The position numbers and the translations under genes are program-made. A DNA stretch of 64,000 nt, taken from the NCBI GenBank assembly GCA_016710385.1, contig JADJVX010000018.1:124001-188000 (forward strand). The letters are read 5' to 3'. The notes under the pieces were generated by a model that saw nothing but the letters and a program-made list of their open reading frames with translations, made no database searches and had not been told where the DNA came from. Origin of the DNA: Actinomycetales bacterium (GTDB lineage Bacteria > Actinomycetota > Actinomycetes > Actinomycetales > Dermatophilaceae). Below are positions 7,986 to 16,211 of this stretch, piece by piece; the first letter of the stretch is position 1, and each line of letters opens with the position of its first letter.

Positions 7986-9011
7986 CTGTTGCTCCGGCGT
8001 CCCAGGTGAGCAGGTGCTGGTGCGGGCGAGCAGGTGCACCGGATAGACACTGCTGCGGGCCAGTGACTCATCGGCCAGGCCGAGCAGCGCCAACATGGCA
8101 TGGGCGGCAGCCCGACCCTGCTCCACGACGTCTTGGCGCACCGTCGTCAGGCCGAAGACGCGGGCCAGGTCATGGTCGTCGATGCCGACGACCGACAGGT
8201 CCTGAGGCACCCGCAACCCGAGTTCTCGTGCCGCCGCCATCACTCCCAGGGCCATCTCGTCCGACCCGGCAAGGATTGCCGTCGGCCGGTCCGGGGTGGC
8301 CAACAGTTTGAGGGCGCCGCCATACGCATCCGCGGCGCTCCAGTCGCACTCAAGGATCCAGTCGCGGCGCAGCCGGACGTCGGCTTCGTGCATGGTGTCG
8401 GTGAACCCGCGCAACCGGTCGGGGGGCGTCTTTCCGTGCGGGTTGTGCGGGCGCGCCTTACCGACATAGCCCAGGGCGGTGTGGCCGAGGTCGATGAGGT
8501 GCTGGGTCCCCAAGGCAGCGCAGCCGACATCGTCGATGCCCACCAGAGGGGCGTCTTCGAAGGCGTTGCCCACCGCGACAACCGGCAGGTTGAGCCGGTC
8601 GATGACCTCGGCCTCGGATCCCCGGAAGGCGACGTTGATGACGATCAGCCCGTCGACCCGCTTGAACATCATGTTCTGCGTCAAGGACAGGCGCACCTCG
8701 GGGGAGCGTTCCTCCAGGTCCATGAGCAGAATGTGGTGCTGATGGTCGCGGAAGACCTTCTCGATCGCACTCATCATCTCGGTGAAGAACCACCGGGCCA
8801 TGAAGGGGGTGATGACGCCGATGAGTCGCGAACGGCCGGAGGCCAGCCCGGCAGCTTCCGGGCTGGCGATGTAGTCCAATTGGGCGGCAGCCGCGATGAC
8901 CCGGTCGCGGGTTTCCGGATGCACTTTGTCCAGGCCGCGGAGTGCCCGTGAGACGGTGGCCACCGAGACGCCGGCCAGCGCAGCGACATCAGCGATGGTG
9001 GGCTGGGTCAT
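7980..9011 (-). CDS. LacI-family transcriptional repressor of the sugar cluster
   Basis: A 343-residue LacI-family protein. The N-terminal HTH is canonical (TIADVAALAGVSVATVSRAL, residues 4-23), followed by the hinge helix segment SPEAAGLASGRSRLIGV and a periplasmic-binding-like effector domain (FMARWFFTEMMSAIE; GIDDHDLARVFGLTTVRQD). ATG 9011 has GGAGGTG 7 nt upstream; the longer frame to 9095 lacks a site. It lies at the downstream end of the minus-strand cluster and most likely represses the ABC operon through the two operators at 17730-17775. A transported oligosaccharide or its product is the expected inducer (inference from family and context). Confidence 0.92.
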   Translation of the reverse strand: MTQPTIADVAALAGVSVATVSRALRGLDKVHPETRDRVIAAAAQLDYIASPEAAGLASGRSRLIGVITPFMARWFFTEMMSAIEKVFRDHQHHILLMDLEERSPEVRLSLTQNMMFKRVDGLIVINVAFRGSEAEVIDRLNLPVVAVGNAFEDAPLVGIDDVGCAALGTQHLIDLGHTALGYVGKARPHNPHGKTPPDRLRGFTDTMHEADVRLRRDWILECDWSAADAYGGALKLLATPDRPTAILAGSDEMALGVMAAARELGLRVPQDLSVVGIDDHDLARVFGLTTVRQDVVEQGRAAAHAMLALLGLADESLARSSVYPVHLLARTSTCSPGTPEQQA

Positions 9012-9182
9012 CTGCCACACCTCCGTCAAGAATGGGATCGCACGTGGGTCGGGGAAGGTGGAGCACCAGGCAAGAATCGGCGACTGGTGCGGCACCGGCC
9101 AGCGGCTGCCCCTGATCGGTCCAGGGCCAATGTACCTGGTTCGGTAGGTCCCGAACGGCTGTGCCAGTAGCCGCTGGCGACG

Positions 9183-11363
9183 TCATCGCGGGAGGGCAGT
9201 CGCCACGAGGATGACCAGGCGATCCGGATTGAGCAGCGGCGCCTGGAGCCCGACTTCGCTCAGCGTGCGTCCCGAAAGGGTGACGCCGTCGCGGACCCAC
9301 CCGGGGACCGCAGGCCCGGAGACGGCCCGGTCGCTGGGCGGCATGACTCGCACCTGATAGAGCCGGTCTGCCTCCAGTCCGGGCAGGGTCACCCGGCCCG
9401 GAGGCCAGGTCAGCGTGTGGTCCAGCGCCGAGAGCCGGTACACCGCCGTGACGCCGTCGTGGGCCACCACTCCGTCCAGCCACACAGCAGGGTTGGCGAC
9501 ATCGGCGTGCACGACGCGCCCTTGATGCAGCACATCCCGCCAGGTCTTGTGCGCCGCGATCCACTGACCCAGGGCCTCCAGCTGGCCCGCGTCGGCCCGC
9601 CTGAGGTCCCACTCCACTCCCAGGTGGCCCCAGAAGGCGGTTCCGGCCCGGAAGTCCAGATCGTGCATTCGGCCGGTGGAGTGGTCCTCGCCCGAGCCGA
9701 CATGGGTCCCCATGAGTTCGGGAGGCAGCAGCAGACCGGTCCAGCGCACCATGCGGTGTCGTTCGTGTGCGTCGATGCAGTCCGACACCCACACCCGGTC
9801 GGCATGCTCCATGATCCCGAGGTCCAGCCGGCCCCCACCGCCACAACAGGACTCGATCTCCAGGGCAGGGTGTCGGGTCTTCAGCTCGGCCATCAGCCGG
9901 TAGACCGCCTGGGTCTGTCGGTGCACCCCCGGGCGGCCGTCGCTGCTGTGCCCGGCATCGACGAGGGCACGGTTGTGGTCCCATTTGAGGTAGGCGATGC
10001 GGTATTCGTCGACCAGCGCACTGATCCGCTCCAGGAGGTGGTCGTAGGCCGCCGGGTGACCCAGATCGAGGACATGCTGATGGCGGCTGGAAACCCCGGG
10101 CCCGTGGACAGTCTGGAAGACCCACTCGGGATGCTCGCGCGCGAGGTCGGAGTCGAGGTTGACCATCTCCGGTTCGACCCAGAGCCCGAACTCCATCCCC
10201 AACTCTCGGACCCGATCGACGAGGGGGTGTAACCCGTCCGGCCACACGCCCTCGTCGACGTACCAGTCGCCCAGCCCGGCGCGGTCGTTGCGGCGGTGCC
10301 GGAACCAGCCATCGTCGAGGACGAAGCGTTCGATCCCGAGATCGGCGGCGCGCTCGGCGAGCTCGAGCAAGGTGGGCAGGTCGTGGTCGAAGTAGACGGC
10401 CTCCCACGTGTTGAGCAGCACCGGTCGCGGCCGGCCGGGATGCTGCGGGCGGGCCCGAACATAGTCGTGTACCCGTGCCGAAAAAGCATCCAAGCCCTCT
10501 CCCCAGGAGGCGACCAGCCAGGGAGAGGTATACGTCTGCCCCGGTGCGAGGCGTCCCTCACCCGGCAGCAGCAACTCGCCCCCGCGCAGCAGTCGCCATC
10601 CGGTGACGGAGTGCTCGGCCATCAGCACCTGGTTGCCGCTGTAGGCCAGGTGCACCCCCCAGACCCGGCCGCGCCGGAAGGCGAAGCCTGGCTCGCCGGC
10701 ACACAACACGGTTGCCGAGTCGTGTCCCGGTCGCCCGCCCCACGCCTCCCGGGTCCATTGGCCGACGTCGAACGGTCGCCGCTGCGGGGTGCGCTCTCGG
10801 GTATGCCGTCCGGCCATGTCCAGCAGTTCGGTCGCCTCGGGGGGAACGGGCAAGGCAGGAAGGAGACCGGTGACCTCGAACTCGTCGGCGCCGACGTTCC
10901 GCACGCAGCTGCGTAGCCTCAACACTCCGCTGGGATGCAGCTCGATCTCGGTCGTCACCACGACTCCGTCGGGATCGTCGTGGCCGGTGCTGACCACGCG
11001 AACGGCCCCGACCGGGCCGTCCGGCCACTGCGCCCCACCGGCCTCCTGCACCTCGTGGTCGACCCGAGTGAAGGACGTCGACCAGGCCCGGCCTTCTCGA
11101 CTGCCGGTGAGGCCAGGGCGCCCCAACCATCCGGACGAGTGCAGCGGCAGCAGGGCCACACGGTTCTGCGAACTGATCACCGAGTCGACGAAAGGGAGCG
11201 TCAGGGCTCGGTTCAGCTCGGCGAGTGCGGCGGTGCTGAGCTCGCCCAAGTCAGGGCCCCAGTGCAGGACGCAAGGGAACTGTCTGGGGGCGAGATCGAG
11301 CACCACACTGGTGTCTGAGCGACGCAGGTGCAGCAGGCTGTCCGGGGCTGTTTCGAGGGTCAC
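9183..11363 (-). CDS. GH36 alpha-galactosidase
   Basis: A 726-residue protein of normal GH36 length. After an N-terminal beta-sandwich come the TIM-barrel signatures: LDDGWFRHRRNDRAGLGDW, GMEFGLWVEPEMVN, the nucleophile motif AYLKWDHNR and the acid/base region WVSDCIDAHERHRM. A C-terminal beta domain follows. There is no signal peptide, so it should act in the cytoplasm on imported alpha-1,6-linked oligosaccharides such as melibiose or raffinose types. The start is GTG 11363: GGGAG sits about 5 nt upstream, and the GTG overlaps the stop of the preceding gene (GTGA). The much longer open frame to 11942 is an artefact of GC-rich DNA. The exact sugar, galactoside or another alpha-1,6-glycoside, is not certain. 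Confidence 0.9.
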   Translation of the reverse strand: MTLETAPDSLLHLRRSDTSVVLDLAPRQFPCVLHWGPDLGELSTAALAELNRALTLPFVDSVISSQNRVALLPLHSSGWLGRPGLTGSREGRAWSTSFTRVDHEVQEAGGAQWPDGPVGAVRVVSTGHDDPDGVVVTTEIELHPSGVLRLRSCVRNVGADEFEVTGLLPALPVPPEATELLDMAGRHTRERTPQRRPFDVGQWTREAWGGRPGHDSATVLCAGEPGFAFRRGRVWGVHLAYSGNQVLMAEHSVTGWRLLRGGELLLPGEGRLAPGQTYTSPWLVASWGEGLDAFSARVHDYVRARPQHPGRPRPVLLNTWEAVYFDHDLPTLLELAERAADLGIERFVLDDGWFRHRRNDRAGLGDWYVDEGVWPDGLHPLVDRVRELGMEFGLWVEPEMVNLDSDLAREHPEWVFQTVHGPGVSSRHQHVLDLGHPAAYDHLLERISALVDEYRIAYLKWDHNRALVDAGHSSDGRPGVHRQTQAVYRLMAELKTRHPALEIESCCGGGGRLDLGIMEHADRVWVSDCIDAHERHRMVRWTGLLLPPELMGTHVGSGEDHSTGRMHDLDFRAGTAFWGHLGVEWDLRRADAGQLEALGQWIAAHKTWRDVLHQGRVVHADVANPAVWLDGVVAHDGVTAVYRLSALDHTLTWPPGRVTLPGLEADRLYQVRVMPPSDRAVSGPAVPGWVRDGVTLSGRTLSEVGLQAPLLNPDRLVILVATALPR

Positions 11364-12367
11364 GGGTGCTCCCAGGAAGGCGAGGAGGAAGGCGAGGAGG
11401 AAGGTAAGGAGGAAGGCGAGGCGGAACCGATCGGTGGGGGGATGGGCTGTGCCCAGTCGAGCGAGGGCGCGGGGTGAGGTAGCACTGGGGAGCTCGACCA
11501 GGCCGGGACGAACCAGGTGCTCGGCTCCGGTTGCCGCCCACACGAGACGGGCAGCGGGGGTCCCGTGACGACCTCGACAGTGACCTGCCCCCTCATCGTG
11601 GGCAGCGGCGTGGTGAGATCGACGGCACCCCATGCCTCGCGGAGGAATGCCTCGGCAGCCTGCTCGTGCGGAGTCAGGTGCATCCCGCCACGGTCGTGGC
11701 GAGGTCCGAGCACCTCGACGGCCAGCCGGCCGTGCCGAGCCTGGGCCAACACCTGATCGGCAAGCGCCGGGTTGAGACGGGCGAGCATCCGACCCCAAGG
11801 CAGCAAGATGGCCGTGGGCGCGAAACGATGGCCACCGGTATGGGTGACCTCCCAGGCCTGCTCCGGATGGAGCGCGGCAGCAGCCTGGGCCAAGGGCCGC
11901 CCGCGGACCGCGCAGCATGCGTCGCGTCGCCCGTTGGTGCACACCAGCAGGACCGGGGCTGTGCCGATCGCCCCGTCGATCGCCTGAGCCACGGCCTCGG
12001 CGTGATCAACCGTCTGCGGGGTCAACTCCAGCAGGTCGACCGGATCGCGGAGATCGGCTGTCACCATCCAGCCGGACGGTCCGGTTCGCGCCACGAAGCA
12101 GCGTCGGACCGGCCGCTCATCGCCACCTGCGTGCCGTCCAGGCCGACGCACGAGCAGCAGTCGGCCACCCAGCGCCCTGACGTGAGCATCCAACCGCGCA
12201 CCGAGATCCGGATCCAGGTGAGACTGGGTGGCGGCGGACCGTCCCCAAGGTCCGTTCTGTTCCATCGCGACGACGATGTCGGCGTGGGTGGCGGTGCCCC
12301 ATGCGGGCAGGTCGGCCCGCTGCCAGCTGACCGAGCAACTCGGCACGGCTGCCCGCTCGGACGGCAT
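11360..12367 (-). CDS. Sucrase/ferredoxin-like (Suc_Fer) protein, thioredoxin-like [2Fe-2S] type
   Basis: A 335-residue protein matching the sucrase/ferredoxin-like family. The ligand region is VCTNGRRDACCAVRGRPLA at about residues 150-170, followed by the conserved HTGGHRFAPTAILLPWG. It probably folds as a thioredoxin-like ferredoxin; the link to sucrase activity is historical and weak. ATG 12367 has purine-rich GGAGGAGG and GGGGAG upstream. The last 25 residues are a Pro/Ser-rich tail encoded by four 12-bp tandem repeats. Its TGA overlaps the GTG of the GH36 gene, implying coupled translation. What it does in a sugar operon is unclear; it may simply be a conserved redox protein caught in the unit. 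Confidence 0.8.
   Translation of the reverse strand: MPSERAAVPSCSVSWQRADLPAWGTATHADIVVAMEQNGPWGRSAATQSHLDPDLGARLDAHVRALGGRLLLVRRPGRHAGGDERPVRRCFVARTGPSGWMVTADLRDPVDLLELTPQTVDHAEAVAQAIDGAIGTAPVLLVCTNGRRDACCAVRGRPLAQAAAALHPEQAWEVTHTGGHRFAPTAILLPWGRMLARLNPALADQVLAQARHGRLAVEVLGPRHDRGGMHLTPHEQAAEAFLREAWGAVDLTTPLPTMRGQVTVEVVTGPPLPVSCGRQPEPSTWFVPAWSSSPVLPHPAPSLDWAQPIPPPIGSASPSSLPSSSPSSSPSWEHP
11374..11421. repeat. Four tandem copies of a 12-bp unit (AGGAAGGCGAGG)
   Basis: Copies lie at 11374, 11386, 11398 and 11410; three are identical and one (11398) has two changes. On the minus strand they encode the Pro/Ser repeat tail of the Suc_Fer protein and end 4 nt from the GGGAG ribosome-binding site of the GH36 gene. 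A copy-number change would add or remove four residues in frame. Confidence 0.85.
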
Positions 12368-12495
12368 GCTCCCCACGACCTCCTCCTCACCGGCGCACCG
12401 CTGCCGGGTGCAACCGCTCGTTGGCCCCACGGTATGCCGTGCATCGCGCCGGTGTGGGTGGCGTCCGGCCGCGGAGGTGCCCGGTCCGCGCTGAG

Positions 12496-14118
12496 TCACC
12501 CGTCGCCATATCGCACGAGGACGACCTGCCAGGTCTGCAGGGCAGGTAGTACGGCCGTGCCGCGGCACCCGTCGGTGGCGACGGGCACCGGTTCCAGGTG
12601 TCCACGACCGTCGGGGTCGGCCACCAGAACTGAGGGTGGTGGTCCACCGCCCAGACGCAGGCGCAACTCACCGATGCCAGGATCGCCGGATGGGGGTTGG
12701 GGCTGGTCCCAGCGGGGATCGGTGGTCGCGCTGAGGTTGATCAGGTGGACGATGAGCCAGTCGCCGCGCCGGGTGATCCGGCGCCATACCGTCCCCGGCT
12801 TCGGCTGTCCGCTTGTCGCAGCCGAGGGATAGGCCACGTCGAGGTCGTCGTTGTAGGACCCGGCATACGAGCCCGTGACATCGGTGATCTCAGGGTCCAG
12901 CAGCAGGCAGTGGTGTTCGACGAGGAAGTCGTACCACCGGGTCAGCCGGTCGAGGGTCGCCGGCTCGGCGGGGTGATTGCGCACGTAATAGGGGTCGACC
13001 AGCACTCGGCCGGCGTCACCGGCGAGCAGATGGGTGGCGCCGTGGGAGAAGAGCGTCGCCATGGTCAAGGCAGTCGCCTGGTCGGCCGCCGGCCGGGGTG
13101 CGTCGAGGTAGCACTGTTGGTAAGCCGCGATGACAACCGGCTTGTCAGCACCGACGGCGCGAGCCCGGGTGACGACATCAGCGAGGTCGGCAAGAGTGGT
13201 GTGCGGCTCCCACACCTCGATGTAGACGGCGTCCTGACTGCTCCGAGACGTGGCCCAGGTCGGGAAATCGTTGACATTGTTGAAGACCAGCCGAGACTGG
13301 GGGAGCCGGGCGCGCAACGCCTCGATGAGGCTGACGAACCGCTCGGCCAGGTCTATCCGCACACCGGAGGGAAGCATCGCCGACTTCGGCCAGCCGTATT
13401 GATCGAGGTGGAAGCCATCGAATCCCACTGTCTCGGCTGCCTGCGCCAAGTCGGCACTGAGGTGCCCGATCCAGGTGGGGTCGCCGGGGTCGACGACGTT
13501 GAGGAAGTCACCCAGGGTGTAGGGGCGACTCAGTGCGTCGAGCAGGGCGATCGACTCCCAACGCGGCCATTCCTGCCGGCCCACGGCATACACCGCGGCG
13601 TAGCCCAGAGCGCGGGCACCGGAGTCGTGACATGACTGCACCAGGGCTCGCACCATGTCGAGTGCCACGACATTGCCCAGCGCGTCGTCGTAGCGCTCGC
13701 CGCCGCCGAGCAGGTCGGCATGGCGATAGGCCCAGTCGTAGAACTGGATATCCGTGAGATGCAACCGTCGCACGATGTCGGCCAGCGTGGCGGGGTCACG
13801 GTCGGCGCGATAGTCGACGACGAACCCATAGCGATGCACCGCGCCTCGGGTCGCCGCGTCCACGACCTGCACCGCGGTCCGACCGAGGGGAATGCCGTCG
13901 CTCACCAACGTGATTCCGTAACTGCCGGGTGGCAGTTCGCCGATCGCGATGGTGCCTGAGGAGTGGACGCCGACAGCGCGCACCGCAACGCCGAGTTCCA
14001 TCACATGCAGGACGGCCGGTATGCCGGCTGCCGCCAGGCCGGTCACGTCGACGTGCACCGGCTCGCCGGTGAGGTAGATCCCGCGGGAGGGGATCAGTCG
14101 AGGGACCACCGTGCGCAC
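12496..14118 (-). CDS. GH66 family glycoside hydrolase (dextranase / cycloisomaltooligosaccharide-type)
   Basis: About 540 residues with GH66 landmarks. IQFYDWAYRHADLL opens the barrel, GFDGFHLDQYGWP carries the probable nucleophile Asp, and VYIEVWEP carries the probable acid/base Glu. IAAYQQCYL and the LLAGDAGRVLVDPYY region follow. N- and C-terminal beta domains flank the barrel. Family members cut or cyclise alpha-1,6-glucan. No signal peptide is visible, so it likely acts inside the cell on imported isomalto-oligosaccharides. The frame opens further to 14229, but that part covers the permease terminator (14188-14226); GTG 14118 (or 14109) is the more sensible start. The exact start is uncertain. 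Confidence 0.8.
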   Translation of the reverse strand: MRTVVPRLIPSRGIYLTGEPVHVDVTGLAAAGIPAVLHVMELGVAVRAVGVHSSGTIAIGELPPGSYGITLVSDGIPLGRTAVQVVDAATRGAVHRYGFVVDYRADRDPATLADIVRRLHLTDIQFYDWAYRHADLLGGGERYDDALGNVVALDMVRALVQSCHDSGARALGYAAVYAVGRQEWPRWESIALLDALSRPYTLGDFLNVVDPGDPTWIGHLSADLAQAAETVGFDGFHLDQYGWPKSAMLPSGVRIDLAERFVSLIEALRARLPQSRLVFNNVNDFPTWATSRSSQDAVYIEVWEPHTTLADLADVVTRARAVGADKPVVIAAYQQCYLDAPRPAADQATALTMATLFSHGATHLLAGDAGRVLVDPYYVRNHPAEPATLDRLTRWYDFLVEHHCLLLDPEITDVTGSYAGSYNDDLDVAYPSAATSGQPKPGTVWRRITRRGDWLIVHLINLSATTDPRWDQPQPPSGDPGIGELRLRLGGGPPPSVLVADPDGRGHLEPVPVATDGCRGTAVLPALQTWQVVLVRYGDG

Positions 14119-14187
14119 CTCACTGCTCGGGAAGCGGGGGCGGCCGTCGCCGCTGGGGGAGTGCGGCGAGGCGGACTCCCGGATGCA

Positions 14188-14226
14188 GTGCGGGCCCGGT
14201 CCTCTGCTGGAGAACCGGGCCCGCAC
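14188..14226 (-). terminator. 13-bp stem-loop after the ABC permease gene
   Basis: GTGCGGGCCCGGT (14188-14200) and ACCGGGCCCGCAC (14214-14226) pair perfectly around a 13-nt loop, starting 12 nt beyond the permease stop. It should end or attenuate the ABC operon before the GH66 gene. No T run follows. Confidence 0.7.
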
Positions 14227-14238
14227 CAACTCTGACTA

Positions 14239-15162
14239 TCAGCCCTTGACCGCGCCGGAGGTCATGCCGCGGATGAAGTACCGCTGCAACGACAGGAAGA
14301 CGAGGATCGGAATGACGATCGTGACGAAACCCGCCGAGGGGATGAGTTCGCGCCCCTGACCCGTCTGACCCTGCATGCCTTGCAGGGCAACGGTCGCGAT
14401 GGTGTTCTCACCGCGGCCCAGGAAGATGAGCGAGATCAGCAGGTCGTTCCACACCCAGAGGAACTGGAAGATGGCGAAGGACGCCAGCGCCGGAGTCGAC
14501 ATCGGCATGATCAGCCGCCAGAACGTCGTGAAGTGACTCGCGCCGTCGATCTTGGCCGATTCAATGACCGCCCTGGGCAGGCTAGACATGTAGTTGCGCA
14601 GGATGTAGACGGCCAACGGCATACCGAAGCCGATGTGGGCCAACCAGACTGCCGGGAAGGTGCCGCTGATGTGGAGTTGGTTGTAGAGCTTGAGCAACGG
14701 CAGCAGGGCGACCTGGTTGGGGACCACGAGCAGGCCGACGATGATGACGAAGACAAGATCGCGACCCTTCCACTCCATGAACGTAAAGGCGTAGGCCGCG
14801 AATGCCGCGATGAGAATCGGGATGATCGTGGCCGGCACGGTGACGATGAAGCTGTTGAGGAAGGCCTGGCCCATGTTGACGCCGGACTGGTTGTCGCCCA
14901 TGACCTGGGCGTAGTTGTTCATCGTCCATTGGGTGAACTCCAATGGGTTGGCGATCGCCGACCACCAGCCGGAGGAGAACTGCGCGTCGCGGGTCCGGAA
15001 CGAGCTGATCAGCAGCCCGAGGACCGGAATCATCCAGAGACAGCACAGCAGCAGCAGGAACACCTTGACCAACGGGCTGGCGCTGCCCGGGCCGCCCTTG
15101 GACTTCGGAGCTTTCACCTTGGCCGTGGTGGCGACCTGCGCTGACGCAGCAGTGGTGCTCAT
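14239..15162 (-). CDS. Carbohydrate ABC transporter permease (MalG/AglG type)
   Basis: A 307-residue inner-membrane permease with six predicted spans (first VKVFLLLLCCLWMIPVLGLL). The EAA loop that contacts the ATPase is ESAKIDGASHFTTFWRLIMP. The first 30 residues are a cytoplasmic Ala/Lys-rich tail. ATG 15162 overlaps the stop of the partner permease (ATGA). Together with the 15159-16142 and 16212-17537 products it forms a CUT1-type importer. The pair resembles AglF/AglG of alpha-glucoside systems, which fits the GH66 and GH36 genes beside it. The substrate is inferred. No ATPase gene is in the cluster. Confidence 0.92.
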   Translation of the reverse strand: MSTTAASAQVATTAKVKAPKSKGGPGSASPLVKVFLLLLCCLWMIPVLGLLISSFRTRDAQFSSGWWSAIANPLEFTQWTMNNYAQVMGDNQSGVNMGQAFLNSFIVTVPATIIPILIAAFAAYAFTFMEWKGRDLVFVIIVGLLVVPNQVALLPLLKLYNQLHISGTFPAVWLAHIGFGMPLAVYILRNYMSSLPRAVIESAKIDGASHFTTFWRLIMPMSTPALASFAIFQFLWVWNDLLISLIFLGRGENTIATVALQGMQGQTGQGRELIPSAGFVTIVIPILVFLSLQRYFIRGMTSGAVKG

Positions 15163-16142
15163 CGGTTGGCCTCCTCACGACGGAACTGACGGACCTGGTA
15201 GACCAGCACCGGGGTGATGGCGACCATGAGCAGGACGACGATGGCCGCGGCGTACCCGCCGTTGCGCACGGTGAACATCTCGTTGTAGAAGCGCCGGCCG
15301 ACGACATCGGTGTTGTAGCCACCGTTGGTCGTCACATAGACGACGTCGAAGACCTTCATGACGCCGATGAGCACGGTGATGAAGACCGTGATGACCGTCG
15401 GCCAGATCTGGGGGACGACGATGCTGAAGAAGATGCGCTTCTCGCCTGCACCGTCGATGCGCCCGGCCTCGATCGTGTCTTCCGGCACCGCCTTGATGGC
15501 CGACGAGAGCAAGACCATGGAGTAGCCCACCTGGGTCCAGATGAGGATGACCATGAGCAGGAGGCTGTTGAGCTTGAGGGTCTCGATGGAATACCAGTAG
15601 ACCGGGTCGCGGCCGAACAATCCCATGATCGCGTTGAGCAGACCGGTTTGCGGTGCGCCGGTGGGCTGGTATTCGTAAATCGATCGCCAGATCGTCGCCG
15701 CGCCGACCATGCTGATGGCCATCGGCAGGAAGATGACCGTCTTGGCGGCCTTCTCTCCGCGCGGATTGAGCCGGTCGGCCAGGACTGCGACGCCGAGACC
15801 GAGGACGACGGTCAGCGCCGGGACGATCGCAATCCAGAGCAGGTTGTTGAGCAGCACGTTGCGGAACTCGGCTTCGCCGAGCAGGTCCAGGTAGTTGCGC
15901 AACCCGACGTACTTCGTGCCCTCCTCATTGGCGAACGAGAAGTTGATCGTCTGGATTGCGGGGTAGATCAGGTAAACGGAGATCGCGAGGATCGCGGGGC
16001 CGGCGAACATCCACGGCTTGACACGATCCTCCCAGCGACCCTTGAGTGACTCGGCGAGCTTGTTGAGGATCCAGAAGATGATCATCGCGCCACCGATGCC
16101 GCCCAAGATCGCGAGTAGCGCGTTCAGGAGCTTGATTGCCAC
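15159..16142 (-). CDS. Carbohydrate ABC transporter permease (MalF/AglF type)
   Basis: A 327-residue permease. N-terminal spans are AIKLLNALLAILGGIGGAM and MFAGPAILAISVYLIYPAI, the large periplasmic loop contains FANEEGTKYVGLRNYLDLL, and the EAA loop is DTIEAGRIDGAGEKRIFFSI. The start is taken as GTG 16142: GAGGAAGG sits about 9 nt upstream, whereas the longer frame to 16196 runs into the stem-loop at 16169-16203. The gene is translationally coupled to the second permease. It is separated from the binding-protein gene by that stem-loop, a common way to make the binding protein more abundant than the permeases. Confidence 0.92.
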   Translation of the reverse strand: MAIKLLNALLAILGGIGGAMIIFWILNKLAESLKGRWEDRVKPWMFAGPAILAISVYLIYPAIQTINFSFANEEGTKYVGLRNYLDLLGEAEFRNVLLNNLLWIAIVPALTVVLGLGVAVLADRLNPRGEKAAKTVIFLPMAISMVGAATIWRSIYEYQPTGAPQTGLLNAIMGLFGRDPVYWYSIETLKLNSLLLMVILIWTQVGYSMVLLSSAIKAVPEDTIEAGRIDGAGEKRIFFSIVVPQIWPTVITVFITVLIGVMKVFDVVYVTTNGGYNTDVVGRRFYNEMFTVRNGGYAAAIVVLLMVAITPVLVYQVRQFRREEANR

Positions 16143-16168
16143 GGGCCACGTCCTTCCTCGACAGTGGA

Positions 16169-16203
16169 GCGGCCGGTGGGAGGTGGCCCCTCCCACCGGC
16201 CGC
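16169..16203 (-). terminator. Intercistronic stem-loop between binding-protein and permease genes
   Basis: GCGGCCGGTGGGA (16169-16181) pairs perfectly with TCCCACCGGCCGC (16191-16203), and two further G-C pairs extend the stem to 15 bp with a 5-nt loop. It begins 9 nt after the binding-protein stop. It probably acts as a partial terminator or mRNA 3'-end stabiliser. Confidence 0.75.
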
Positions 16204-16211
16204 GTGCGATG

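Noticed and set aside
9183..11942. A 919-residue open frame containing the GH36 gene
   Set aside because: The part above 11363 overlaps the well-supported Suc_Fer gene, has Arg/Pro/Gly-rich composition typical of GC-driven open frames, and lacks a ribosome-binding site. The real start is GTG 11363.
12496..14229. The full 577-residue frame as the GH66 protein
   Set aside because: Its first 37 residues would be encoded by the 13-bp stem-loop that ends the permease transcript and have no similarity to the family; a start near 14118 is preferred.
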